From DASSUW01 sp963849695 (lineage in GTDB: Bacteria > Actinomycetota > Thermoleophilia > Solirubrobacterales > Solirubrobacteraceae): a stretch of DNA of 64,000 nt. The stretch lies in NCBI GenBank assembly GCA_963849695.1, contig CAWKIT010000039.1, positions 1-64,000 of the forward strand. Reading direction: 5' to 3'. Both the position numbers and the translations under genes were made by a program. The notes beneath the pieces are model-generated. The model was given only the letters and a program-made list of their open reading frames with translations. It was not told the DNA's origin and did not search any database. Positions 1 through 13,203 of the stretch are shown here, in pieces (position 1 is the first letter of the stretch; each line of letters opens with the position of its first letter).

Positions 1-16
1 TACCGCCGCGGCTCAC

Positions 17-57
17 GTAGTCCCCGAGCTGCGGATCCTCCACAGCCCGGGGACTAC
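17..57 (-). terminator. Hairpin terminator downstream of the MMPL exporter gene
   Basis: Inverted arms GTAGTCCCCG (17-26) and CGGGGACTAC (48-57) form a perfect 10-bp stem around a 21-nt loop, which holds a further short GCTG/CAGC pairing. It lies 17 nt past the stop codon of the leftward MMPL gene, where a terminator would sit. No T-run is visible, as is common in high-GC actinobacteria. Confidence 0.6.
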
Positions 58-73
58 GGGTCGAGGCGGCGTG

Positions 74-2251
74 CTACACGGCGACCTTCTCGCGCTCGGG
101 CTCGGCCACCTCGTCGAGCCCCTGCACGAGGTGCCCCTCGAGCGAGACGTTCGGGAGCAGGCGGTCGAGCCAGCGCGGCAGCCACCAGGCGTGGTCGCCG
201 AGCAGCGTCACCACCGCGGGAGCGATGATCAGCCGCACGAACAGGACGTCGATGAGGATCGCCAGGCCAAGGCCGACGCCGAACATCTTGCTGATGACGT
301 CGTTGGTCGTCACGAAGGCGAGGAACACGGCGGACATGATCAGGGCGGCGAAGAGGATCACCTTGCCGATCCGGGCCATGCCGTGGATCACGCTCTCGCG
401 CGGCCCGTCGCCCTCGTTGTACGCCTCGTGCACGCGCGAGAGCAGGAACACGTTGTAGTCCATGCTCAGGCCGAACAGGATCGCGAACATCATCACCGGG
501 ATGAACGAGACCACCGGGACGCCGCTGTCGGCCCCGATCAGCGAGGCGCCGACGCCCTCCTGGAACACCGCCGTAACCACGCCGTAGGCGGCGCCGATCG
601 ACAGCAGGTTGAACACGGCGGAGACGAGCGGGATCCACAGCGAGCGGAAGGCCGCGATCAGCAGCAGGACCGACAGCCCGATCACGACGCCGATGAACAG
701 CGGCAGGCGGGAGGACACCTTGTCGGAGAAGTCCTCGAACCCGGCCGTGTTGCCGCCGACGTAGACGTTCAGCGGCGTGTCGGCCGTCGCCTGCGGGATC
801 ACGTCGTCACGCAGGCGCTCGAGCAGGTCGCTCGTGGCCTGGTCCTGCGGCGCCGTCTCGGGGATCGCGAAGATCGTCGCCATCTCGCCGTCCTCGCTGG
901 GCTGCGGCGGCGACACGCTGGCGATGCCCGGCGTGTCCTCGACCGCGGACTGGAGGTCGGCGAGCTGCTGGTCGTTCTCCGCCGCGCCCTTCGGGATGTC
1001 GACCGCGAGCAGGAACGGGCCGTTGTAGCCGGGGCCGAACGCCTCGCTCTGGAGGTCGTACGCCACCCGCTGGGTCTTGCCCTCCGGCTGGTTGCCGTCG
1101 TCGGGCTGGCCCAGGCGCATGTCGATCACCGGGAAGGCGAAGATCAGCAGCACGATCACGCCGGCGGCGATCGACAGCCACGGCCGCGCCGTGACCGTCT
1201 CGCCCCAGCGCTCGAAGCGCCGCGACGGGAGCACGTGCTCGGGCTTCTTCGGCTTGATCCACTTCCCGAGCGCGCCGATCATGATCGGCAGGATCGTCAG
1301 CGCCGACACGACGACCGCGCCGACGCCGATCGCAGAGGCCAGGCCGAGCTTGCCGATGAACGGGATGCCGATCACGAGCAGGCCGGCGATCGCGACCATC
1401 ACGATCAGGCCGGCGGCGACCACCGAGGCGCCGGCCGTCCCGGCCGCCTTGGCGGACGCGTCGCGCTTGGTGTTGCCGGCCGCCGCCTGCTCGCGGTAAC
1501 GGCCGATTATCAAGAGTGAGTAGTCGATGCCCGCGCCGAGGCCGAGCATGACCGCGATCACGCTCGCGAACTCCGGCAGCCCGAGCGGCTTGGCGAGCGC
1601 CGCCAGCAGCATCTGGCCGACCATCACGCCGATCAGGGCGCCGATCAGCGTGGCCGCCATGGCGGCCAGCGACCGGAACAGCACCGTGAGCAGGATCAGC
1701 GCGATGCCGACGCCGACGAGCTCGCCGACCGGCGCCTCCTGCTCGGACGCGAGGTCGATCAGGATGCCGCGCGCGGACACCTCGACGCCGCCCTGCTCGG
1801 CCGTCTCGGCCGCGTCGATCAGCGCCTCGCCGTCGGACTTCTCGAGCTCGTCCGGCTCGAGGTCATAGCGCACGTCGGCGGCCGCGATCCGGCCGTCCTG
1901 CGAAATCGTGCCGTCCTCGGCGAACGGGTCCGCGACCTGCTCCACATGGGGGAGCGCCTGAACCTTCTCCAGAGCACCCTCGACGGCGGCGCGGTGCTCA
2001 GGATCGGTGAGCGTGCCGTCCTCGACGCTGAACACGATCGTCGAGTCCGCGCCCGCGAACGCCGGGCTGTGAGCACGGAAGAGGTCGAGCGCCTGCTGGG
2101 ACTCGGTGCCCGGGATGTTCCAGTCGTCGGCCGTCTCGCCGCCGGCACCGGCGGCGGCGCCGATCAGGAACAGGACGACGATCGCAGCGACAAGGCTGCG
2201 CTTCCAATGCTGCGTGAGCGTGCGGGCTATCCGCGCGAGGAGTTCTGACAT
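74..2251 (-). CDS. MMPL/RND-family transporter
   Basis: A 725-residue inner-membrane exporter of the MMPL branch of the RND superfamily, which moves lipids or small hydrophobic compounds using proton motive force. A transmembrane helix near residues 17-37 is followed by a large extracytoplasmic domain. Two repeated membrane bundles each carry the conserved Asp-Tyr motif expected for proton relay (GIDYSLL near 242, SMDYNVFL near 597). The ATG at 2251 is chosen because a GGGAGAG ribosome site lies about 7 nt upstream and the protein begins with a basic MSELLARIARTL stretch; the open frame upstream to 2590 looks non-coding. Length is normal for actinobacterial MMPL proteins. It is divergent from the giant carboxylase. 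Substrate cannot be told from sequence. Confidence 0.93.
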   Translation of the reverse strand: MSELLARIARTLTQHWKRSLVAAIVVLFLIGAAAGAGGETADDWNIPGTESQQALDLFRAHSPAFAGADSTIVFSVEDGTLTDPEHRAAVEGALEKVQALPHVEQVADPFAEDGTISQDGRIAAADVRYDLEPDELEKSDGEALIDAAETAEQGGVEVSARGILIDLASEQEAPVGELVGVGIALILLTVLFRSLAAMAATLIGALIGVMVGQMLLAALAKPLGLPEFASVIAVMLGLGAGIDYSLLIIGRYREQAAAGNTKRDASAKAAGTAGASVVAAGLIVMVAIAGLLVIGIPFIGKLGLASAIGVGAVVVSALTILPIMIGALGKWIKPKKPEHVLPSRRFERWGETVTARPWLSIAAGVIVLLIFAFPVIDMRLGQPDDGNQPEGKTQRVAYDLQSEAFGPGYNGPFLLAVDIPKGAAENDQQLADLQSAVEDTPGIASVSPPQPSEDGEMATIFAIPETAPQDQATSDLLERLRDDVIPQATADTPLNVYVGGNTAGFEDFSDKVSSRLPLFIGVVIGLSVLLLIAAFRSLWIPLVSAVFNLLSIGAAYGVVTAVFQEGVGASLIGADSGVPVVSFIPVMMFAILFGLSMDYNVFLLSRVHEAYNEGDGPRESVIHGMARIGKVILFAALIMSAVFLAFVTTNDVISKMFGVGLGLAILIDVLFVRLIIAPAVVTLLGDHAWWLPRWLDRLLPNVSLEGHLVQGLDEVAEPEREKVAV

Positions 2252-2335
2252 CAACGACTCTCCCGTGGTCGAAACGGCCGCCGCACCATAGCCACGCCGC
2301 ATCGGGCCGCTGGTGTGGTTAGCCGCCCGGTTCGG

Positions 2336-2401
2336 GTGCGAGAACCCCCACAGATGGGGGGAACCTCGCGTGATCGCTTGAAGGCCGGCTCCAGGCCGGT
2401 C
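2336..2401 (+). promoter_or_regulatory. Structured 5' leader before the giant carboxylase
   Basis: The 163-nt gap between divergent starts holds two predicted stem structures. GCGAG (2338-2342) pairs with CTCGC (2365-2369) enclosing CCCCC (2345-2349) paired with GGGGG (2356-2360). A second hairpin pairs GGCCGGC (2383-2389) with GCCGGTC (2395-2401). An AAGG ribosome site (2406-2409) and GTG start (2415) follow immediately, so the second hairpin could affect initiation. I could not match it to a known riboswitch family. It could instead be a protein-binding dyad. Confidence 0.4.
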
Positions 2402-2414
2402 ACACAAGGTTCGC

Positions 2415-7736
<5,322 letters not shown>

Positions 7737-7859
7737 TCATCTCGCCGACAGTCGCATCGAATCGCCGAACCATCTCGCCTGTCGCTGCGTTATGCCTGTT
7801 GCGGGGCGCGCATGGACGCGTACGGACCTCCAGTCCGCCCCGCTTTCTTCTTTCTCGTC

Positions 7860-8714
7860 CTAGCGACGCAGCTCGGCGCGCAGCGCGTAGAAGGCGGGCC
7901 GGCGCTTGCCGCCCTCGGAGAGGAACGCCGAGTCCCACCGGCTGCCGTCGTACCGCCACTGGTAGAAGTAGATCCGCTTGATCCGACGCGAGGAGCGGGC
8001 AAGCGCGAACACCCGCCTGACCGCCTTCGCCTGGCCCTTCAGGCCGCCGCGGGCGCGAATCCCGCCCGTCTCGGTCAGCCACACGGGACCGCGGACGGCA
8101 CGCAGGAACTCGGCCGTCCCGCCGCGTCCGCGCGTCGCGTCCTTGTAGTTGTGCAGCGCCCACACCTTGGCCCCGCGGACGTAGCGCTTGTAGACGCTCA
8201 GCCACGGGAGCATGCTCGTGCCGTCCTTCACGTCGCCGGCCAGCACCGTGCACCGCCGGCACTCCTTGCGCATGGCATTGAAGTAGAGGGCGGCGCGCCC
8301 GGGCTTGCCGTAGAACGGCTGCTCCTTGGCGTTGGGCTCGTTCCACGGCGAGAACTCGCGCACGTGCGGGTAGCGCTCACGCAGGAGCCGGAAGCTGTGC
8401 ACGTAGCGCGTCAGCGACGGGATGTAACGCCTCCCGGAGCGGCGCCAGTTGCGGGTGAACGTGATCAACGGCCGCATCCGCGCTTCCTTGACCGCCGCCA
8501 CCCACGCGTCGGTCCCCGCGACGATGCCGGGGTCCTTGTACCAGTCCCAGACGAGCGTCAGCCGCGCGGTCTGGAGCTCGAGCTTGCGCATCGCCGGGTC
8601 CTGGAACGTGGCCGCATCGTGGTCCCCGATGCCGACCAGCGGGCGCGCGGACGCCGCCGCCGGAGCGAGCAGGGCGCAGGCCAACAGGAAAGTGAGGACT
8701 CGGGCAAGACGCAT
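7860..8714 (-). CDS. Secreted glycoside hydrolase-like TIM-barrel protein
   Basis: A 284-residue protein with a cleavable signal peptide (MRLARVLTFLLACALLAPAAASA). The mature part resembles (beta/alpha)8 glycosidases: FSPWNEPN carries the Asn-Glu pair typical of the acid/base position in clan GH-A, and VWLTETGG carries a second conserved glutamate where the nucleophile is expected. A polysaccharide substrate outside the membrane is likely, but which GH family it belongs to cannot be decided by eye. ATG at 8714 is preferred over the longer open frame because it starts the signal peptide. The upstream hydrolase gene ends 71 nt before it, so co-transcription is possible. Confidence 0.75.
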   Translation of the reverse strand: MRLARVLTFLLACALLAPAAASARPLVGIGDHDAATFQDPAMRKLELQTARLTLVWDWYKDPGIVAGTDAWVAAVKEARMRPLITFTRNWRRSGRRYIPSLTRYVHSFRLLRERYPHVREFSPWNEPNAKEQPFYGKPGRAALYFNAMRKECRRCTVLAGDVKDGTSMLPWLSVYKRYVRGAKVWALHNYKDATRGRGGTAEFLRAVRGPVWLTETGGIRARGGLKGQAKAVRRVFALARSSRRIKRIYFYQWRYDGSRWDSAFLSEGGKRRPAFYALRAELRR

Positions 8715-8785
8715 ACGCAATTCGTCGACGCTGGAGCGGAAAACCTTGAGCTCGGGCGATTTCGTGTCTCGCGTCCCGAGCAACT

Positions 8786-9580
8786 CTACGAGGTCGCGGT
8801 CAAGCCGAGGATCAACTGCGCGGTTTCCAGCGGTACGTCGAGCTGCGGGCAGTGGCCGACGCCGTCGAGCTCGACCCAGTCGGCATGCGGAAGCCAGTCT
8901 CTGCGAAAGCGGGTGGCGGCGCGGGGCCATGGCAGTAGAACATCCTCGGTACCCCAGACGATTCGCACCGGGCAGGCGATCCCCTCCGCGTCGAGATCCC
9001 AGCTCGATCGGAGAGCGTGCTCGATCAGCGCCGGCGCCGCCTCGGCGGCCGCCACGCCGCGCAGCTGATGCGCGAGCAGCTCAGGCGGGATGTGCTCGTA
9101 GTTGACGGTCAGGTACCGGGTAGCCCGCCGCCGGCCCTCGCGGGAGGCGAGGATCGCCTCGGCGTGCGGCGCGCCCGCCTTCACCATGCCGAGCAGCCCG
9201 CGCTGGAAGCGCAGCAGCTCGCGGTACGAGTCGTCGTCCGGCGCCCAGCCGCCGGCCGGCGCGAGCGCCACGACCGTGCGCGCGCGCCCGCGCGCGGCGA
9301 GCTGGAGCGCGACGTAACCGCCGAGCGAGTTCCCGACCAGGTGGGCGGTCTCGAACCCGGCCGCGTCCATCGCGCGTTCGACTGCGTCGGGGAGCGACTC
9401 GCCGCTGAGCGGGCCCTCGAGCGGCGGGCCGCCGGCGTGGCCCGCCAGCGTGAGCGCCAGGACATCGTGGCGGCGCTCGAGAGCGGGCAACACCAGCTCC
9501 CAGATCCGCCAGGTGTCGAGGAAGCCGTGCAGGCACACCATCGGCGGCCCGGCGCCCGCGCGATGCGACGGCGTGAACAC
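8786..9580 (-). CDS. Alpha/beta-fold hydrolase
   Basis: A 264-residue cytoplasmic alpha/beta hydrolase. The oxyanion HGFLDTWRIW segment comes first, the nucleophile elbow is GNSLGG, the acidic residue lies in VWGTEDVLLP and the histidine in GVGHCPQLD, giving a complete Ser-Asp-His triad. Family members hydrolyse esters, epoxides, or C-C bonds; no specificity can be assigned. Start is GTG at 9580. The gene reads towards the glycosidase-like gene and away from the small secreted protein, with 55 nt on that side. Confidence 0.85.
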   Translation of the reverse strand: MFTPSHRAGAGPPMVCLHGFLDTWRIWELVLPALERRHDVLALTLAGHAGGPPLEGPLSGESLPDAVERAMDAAGFETAHLVGNSLGGYVALQLAARGRARTVVALAPAGGWAPDDDSYRELLRFQRGLLGMVKAGAPHAEAILASREGRRRATRYLTVNYEHIPPELLAHQLRGVAAAEAAPALIEHALRSSWDLDAEGIACPVRIVWGTEDVLLPWPRAATRFRRDWLPHADWVELDGVGHCPQLDVPLETAQLILGLTATS

Positions 9581-9635
9581 ACGGCGGCACGATAGGCGCC
9601 CGCCCAGCGATCGAGGTGGTCGTCGAGCCCGAGGC

Positions 9636-9863
9636 TCAGGGCGCGAGGCACCGCTGGTAGTACGCCTGCCAGCGCTTCTCCCACCACTCCGTCGCGGCCT
9701 CGTAGCCGCGCTTCTCCGCGACCTCGTAGAACCTCGCCTCGAGTTGCTCGAGACGGGTCTCGCAGTCGACGGGGTTCGCCTGTGCCGGCGCGGCCGACCC
9801 GATCGCGGCCGTGGCGAGGAGGGCGGCGAGAGCGAATCGCCGACGCCGGTTGGCCTTGTTCAT
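9636..9863 (-). CDS. Small secreted protein, function unknown
   Basis: A 75-residue product starting with a basic, then hydrophobic, Ala-rich signal sequence ending near AQANP, leaving a mature part of about 45 residues. The mature peptide has two cysteines (DCETRL and YQRCLAP) placed near its ends, suggesting one disulfide bridging a short helical hairpin rich in Glu, Trp and Tyr. The ATG at 9863 has GGGGAGGGG and CAAGGAG-like purine tracts upstream, serving as ribosome site. I do not recognise the family. Confidence 0.6.
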   Translation of the reverse strand: MNKANRRRRFALAALLATAAIGSAAPAQANPVDCETRLEQLEARFYEVAEKRGYEAATEWWEKRWQAYYQRCLAP

Positions 9864-9900
9864 GGGTGTGCTCCTTGGGGAGGGGAGGATCGGACGCGCG

Positions 9901-9918
9901 GGACGGTAAGCACCGTCC
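9901..9918. promoter_or_regulatory. Perfect dyad in the divergent intergenic region
   Basis: GGACGGT and ACCGTCC flank the tetraloop AAGC as a perfect 7-bp inverted repeat between the divergent small secreted protein and methyltransferase genes. It could be a transcription-factor operator or a leader hairpin of the leftward gene. Nothing decides between them. Confidence 0.35.
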
Positions 9919-9975
9919 GTGAGCCGGTCGTGATCCGTGCGTGAGCGTTACGGGAGGGGGCGGTAGGGTCGTTCC

Positions 9976-10807
9976 GTGGACGAGCAGTTCTACGCATTCG
10001 CGAACGTCCGCGATATGCAAAGCGAGCGCCTGAGGACGCTCGAGGCCCTACTCGATGCGGGAACGATCCAGCACCTCGAGCGGCGCGGTGTCCGGCGCGG
10101 CTGGCGGTGCCTGGAGGTCGGCGCCGGCGGTGGCTCGATAGCGGCCTGGCTGGCCGCGCGCGTCGCTCCCGAGGGCTCCGTCGTCGCGACCGACCTCGAC
10201 ACCACGGTGCTCGAAGCGCTGTCGCATCCGGGTGTCGAGGTGCGGGCGCATGACGTGCTGGTGGACGAGTTGCCAGAGGCGGAGTTCGATCTCGTCCACA
10301 TGCGGCTGCTGCTGGCCTGGCTGGCGGACCGCGAGCTCGGTCTTGCGACGGCTCATCGCCGCCCTCAAGCCGGGCGGCTGGCTGGTCGCCGAAGAGATGG
10401 ACTTCATCTCCGTCGCTCCGGACCCGCGCCTGGACGCCGGCGCCGCGCGGACCTTCACGCGGGTCGCGCAGGCGCACAACGCCGTGCTCGCGGAGCGCAA
10501 CGGCTTCGACCATTCCTATGGCCGCCGTCTCGTCGGCGACCTCACGCACGCGGGCCTTGCGGAGATCGGCTGCGAGGGACGGTCATCGATGTGGCAGGGC
10601 GCCGGGCCGGGAGGCGCCATCTGGCGCCTCACGCTCGAGCAGCTGCGCGAGCCGTTGATCACTTCCGGGCGCGTGACCGCGACGGAGGTGGACGAGGTCA
10701 TCGCACTGTCCGGTGATCCCCGCTTCCGCGTTCAGTCCCCGATCACGATGGCCGCGTGGGGTCGCCGCCCCGACGTCGCCGCGACAGCGACGTCGCCGGG
10801 AAGCTGA
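9976..10807 (+). pseudogene. SAM-dependent methyltransferase, frameshifted
   Basis: The first part encodes a Rossmann-type class I methyltransferase N-terminus (LEVGAGGGSIAAWLA is SAM motif I, VVATDLD motif II, FDLVHMRLLLAWL motif IV). The match then moves to the +1 frame, giving LRRLIAALKPGGWLVAEEMDF and the rest of the fold to the stop at 10807. Removing one G at 10339-10340 rejoins them as DRELVLRRLIAALKPGG, so a one-base insertion is the simplest cause. The intact protein would be about 276 residues. The GTG start at 9976 lies 6 nt after TAGGGT, suggesting a leaderless transcript. The LLM oxidoreductase starts immediately after its stop. Substrate unknown. Confidence 0.75.
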
Positions 10808-11728
10808 GTGGAGCTCGGCGTCCATCTGCCGCTGCTGCAGTTCGGCGACGAGCCGCTGTCCCTACAGCGGCTGGAGGCGACGGTCGACGCGGCGGTGGAC
10901 TGCGGATTCGCAGCCGTGTCGGCCAACGATCACCTCGTCTTCCAGCGACCCTGGCTCGACGGCCTCTCGGCGCTCGCGACCGTGATAGGGCGCTCGGGGG
11001 AGCTGGCCTTGGCGACGACGATCGCGCTCCCCGTCATGCGCGGACCGGTGCCGTTGGCGAAGGCTCTGACCGCGCTCGACGTCCTATCCGAGGGGAGGCT
11101 GACCGCGGGCGTCGGCCCGGGCTCGTCCGAGCACGACTACCGCGTGCTCGGCATCCCCTTCGAAGAGCGCTGGAAGCGATTCGACGAGGCTGTCGCCGTG
11201 CTGCGGGCGCTGCTCAGAGGCGAACCGCTGCCCGGGCAGCCGCGCTACTACCCGGTCCCGCCCGAAATCGGCCTCGCGCCCGGTCCGCACCGGCCGGACG
11301 GGATTCCACTCTGGATCGGAAGCTGGGGCTCGAAGGCGGGCCTGGCGCGCGTGGCGAGCTCCGGCGACGGCTGGCTCGCCTCCGCGTACAACACCACGCC
11401 GGAGCGGTTCGCCGCCGCCCGTGCCGCGCTCGAGCAGGCACTTCGGGACCGCGGGCGGGAAGCCGACGGGTTCCCGAACGCGCTCGCGACGATGTGGACC
11501 TGGGTCTCCAAGGATCGGGCGGAGGGCGATCGGGTGCTGACCGACGTCCTGGCTCCGCTCCTCAGGCGGGATCCGGATCAGCTTCGCCCGCAGGTCTGCG
11601 TCGGTCCGGCGGAGCACTGCGCCGAGCTCCTGGCGCGCTATGCCGAGGCCGGCTGCCGGCGGGTCTACCTGTGGCCGCTGGGCGCCGAGCCGCGGCAGCT
11701 CGAGAGGGTGGCGGCCGCGTTGGCGTGA
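10808..11728 (+). CDS. LLM-class flavin/F420-dependent oxidoreductase
   Basis: A 306-residue luciferase-like TIM-barrel monooxygenase. Family marks include the N-terminal ELGVHLPLLQFG strand, ANDHLVF, the LALATTIALPVMRGPVPLAKALTALD region and GRLTAGVGPGSSEHDY for the flavin or F420 phosphate. Such enzymes reduce or oxygenate diverse substrates; in actinobacteria many use coenzyme F420. GTG start at 10808 abuts the TGA of the methyltransferase, so the two are translationally coupled. Its 3' end is overlapped by the RidA reading frame on the other strand. Confidence 0.85.
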   Translation: MELGVHLPLLQFGDEPLSLQRLEATVDAAVDCGFAAVSANDHLVFQRPWLDGLSALATVIGRSGELALATTIALPVMRGPVPLAKALTALDVLSEGRLTAGVGPGSSEHDYRVLGIPFEERWKRFDEAVAVLRALLRGEPLPGQPRYYPVPPEIGLAPGPHRPDGIPLWIGSWGSKAGLARVASSGDGWLASAYNTTPERFAAARAALEQALRDRGREADGFPNALATMWTWVSKDRAEGDRVLTDVLAPLLRRDPDQLRPQVCVGPAEHCAELLARYAEAGCRRVYLWPLGAEPRQLERVAAALA

Positions 11729-12194
11729 TCGCGACGATCGCCTCGACCTCCACCGGCATCCCGAACGGCAGCTCGCCGGCGCCGATGGCCGAGCGGGCGT
11801 GGCGTCCGGCGTCGCCCCAGAGCTCGAGGATCAGATCGCTGAAGCCGTTGATGGCCGCCGGGGTGACGTTGAAGTCCTCCGCGCACTTGACGAAGCCGAG
11901 CGCCTTGATCCAGGCGGTCACCCGGTCGAGCTCGCCGAGCTCCTGCTTGAGCGATGCGAGCATCGACAAGGCGGTGGCACGGGCGGCGTCGTAGGCCTGC
12001 TCGACGGACACCTCGGCGCCGACGCTCCCGCTCATCAGGATCTGATCGCCGTCGGCCGGCCCGTGGCCGGAGACGTACGCCAGATCGCCGTGGACGCGGA
12101 CGAGCTCGAACGGCAGCTTCACCCCCGGCGGCGCGGTGAGCGGCGCGGGCAGCTCGAGCCCGAGCTCGGTCAGCCGGTCCTCGATCGCGCCCAT
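11562..12194 (-). CDS. RidA/YjgF-family protein with antisense-overlapping C-terminal extension
   Basis: Residues 1-155 match the RidA (reactive enamine/imine deaminase, L-PSP) fold of the longer subgroup: LPFELVRVHGDLAYVSGHGP, MLASLKQELGELDRVT and LPFGMPVEVEAIVAI. RidA proteins hydrolyse 2-aminoacrylate and related imines, protecting PLP enzymes. The last ~55 residues are Arg/Pro/Ala-rich and lie antisense inside the 3' end of the LLM gene for 167 nt. Usual homologues stop near VEAIVAI, so this tail may be a lost stop or a sequence error. ATG start at 12194. Confidence 0.75.
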   Translation of the reverse strand: MGAIEDRLTELGLELPAPLTAPPGVKLPFELVRVHGDLAYVSGHGPADGDQILMSGSVGAEVSVEQAYDAARATALSMLASLKQELGELDRVTAWIKALGFVKCAEDFNVTPAAINGFSDLILELWGDAGRHARSAIGAGELPFGMPVEVEAIVAITPTRPPPSRAAAARRPAATGRPAGSRPRHSAPGARRSAPPDRRRPAGEADPDPA

Positions 12195-12279
12195 CGCGCC
12201 AGTCTGCCAGCCGGCGTCTTCAGCTGCTCTTGAGCCGGCCTTGATGGCCGGTTGGGCCGGCCGCGCGACACTGGGTCAC

Positions 12280-12375
12280 ATGGAAGACCTTCAACAGATC
12301 GCAGCGATCGCGATCGCCTGCGGTGCCGCGGCTCTCTTCGCGCTGATGGCCTGGGCCGGCCGGCACCAGAGCTGA
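12280..12375 (+). CDS. Possible 31-residue single-pass membrane peptide
   Basis: A short frame encoding one hydrophobic helix (IAAIAIACGAAALFALMAWAG) between a charged N-terminus (MEDLQQ) and a short RHQS tail. GACACT lies 7 nt before the ATG, fitting the leaderless arrangement seen at other starts in this window. It ends just before the convergent cupin gene. Too short for confident calling; no family recognised. Confidence 0.35.
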   Translation: MEDLQQIAAIAIACGAAALFALMAWAGRHQS

Positions 12376-12382
12376 GCCACAC

Positions 12383-12811
12383 TCAGTCGCGGTGCTGCGC
12401 GGCGTCCGGCGACGCCTCCCAGAACTCGTCGATCTTCGTCGAATCACGGTGGTCGAGCTTGCGCGAGACGGCCCACAGCTCGACCGGCTCGTCGCCCTCG
12501 TTGCGGTGCGACCGCGGCGTCCGGCTCGCCACCCGGACGGCAGCCGGCGCGCTCACCGTGCGCACGTCGTCACCGAAGCGCATGGTCAGCGTGCCGCGCG
12601 TGACCAGATACAGCTCCTCGATCTCGTCGTGGAAGTGCCCGGTGCCCTGCTCGAAATCGGAATGTGCGGGCACGCGGAGCAGCGTGACCGCCAGCTGTTC
12701 GCAGCCGAGCGCGTCGGTCAGGCGGCGGAACTCTCCGGGAACATCGCTCCCCGCGTAGTAGTCCTCGACCTCGTCGGGATCGACGACGGCGTATTCCTGG
12801 TTGGTCATCAC
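12383..12811 (-). CDS. Cupin-domain protein
   Basis: A 142-residue single-domain cupin. The first cupin motif is GHFHDEIEELYLVTRGTLTM, with metal-ligand histidines and a glutamate; the second is RSHRNEGDEPVELWAV. Its role may be metal-dependent sugar or small-molecule binding or isomerisation. GTG at 12811 overlaps the NTF2-like stop as GTGA, while ATG at 12808 overlaps it by one base; either fits coupling. It is the last gene of the leftward carboxylase operon. Confidence 0.75.
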   Translation of the reverse strand: MMTNQEYAVVDPDEVEDYYAGSDVPGEFRRLTDALGCEQLAVTLLRVPAHSDFEQGTGHFHDEIEELYLVTRGTLTMRFGDDVRTVSAPAAVRVASRTPRSHRNEGDEPVELWAVSRKLDHRDSTKIDEFWEASPDAAQHRD

Positions 12812-13203
12812 TGAGCTCCGTGTACGAGTTCGTCGACGGCGTACTGGTCGGCTTCGAAGATCGAGATCTCCACGATCCGGTCGCCCTGGACGCGATACAC
12901 GTTCGCGCGCCGGATCTCGACGGAGGGCCCGCGGCCGTGAAAGCGCTCGCGCACGAGCAGCGCGACGCGATCCTCGCTCGCGAGCAGGTCGATCAGCTCG
13001 AGCTCGATCTCGCCTTCCCCGTAGTGGCTGCGGACGGTCTGGATGTAGTCGACTGCGGCGTCCTTGCCGAGCCGCTCCCCAGCGAACGACGAGCGCCCCG
13101 GGACGAGCATGACGATGTCGTCCGCGAAGAACCCGAACGCCGTGTCCCAGTCCCCGCGCCGCGCGGCGCCGAGATACTCGGTCATGACCTCGCGAGGCGT
13201 CAC
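12808..13203 (-). CDS. NTF2-like (SnoaL/ketosteroid isomerase-type) protein
   Basis: A 131-residue cone-shaped NTF2-fold protein: EYLGAARRGDWDTAFGFFADDIVMLVPG, then the sheet strands VALLVRERFHGRG and VYRVQGDRIVEISIFEAD. Members act as small isomerases, cyclases or ligand binders; no catalytic assignment is possible. Start is GTG 13203, whose last two bases fall in the carboxylase TGA (GTGA overlap); ATG 13185 is an alternative. Its place in an operon with the beta subunit is clear, but its functional link is unknown. Confidence 0.72.
   Translation of the reverse strand: MTPREVMTEYLGAARRGDWDTAFGFFADDIVMLVPGRSSFAGERLGKDAAVDYIQTVRSHYGEGEIELELIDLLASEDRVALLVRERFHGRGPSVEIRRANVYRVQGDRIVEISIFEADQYAVDELVHGAQ

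Noticed and set aside
2336..2401. Assignment of the leader to a cyclic-di-AMP (ydaO) or other known riboswitch
   Set aside because: There is a superficial GGGGGAACC-type stretch, but the full consensus and length are not present, so no family is named.
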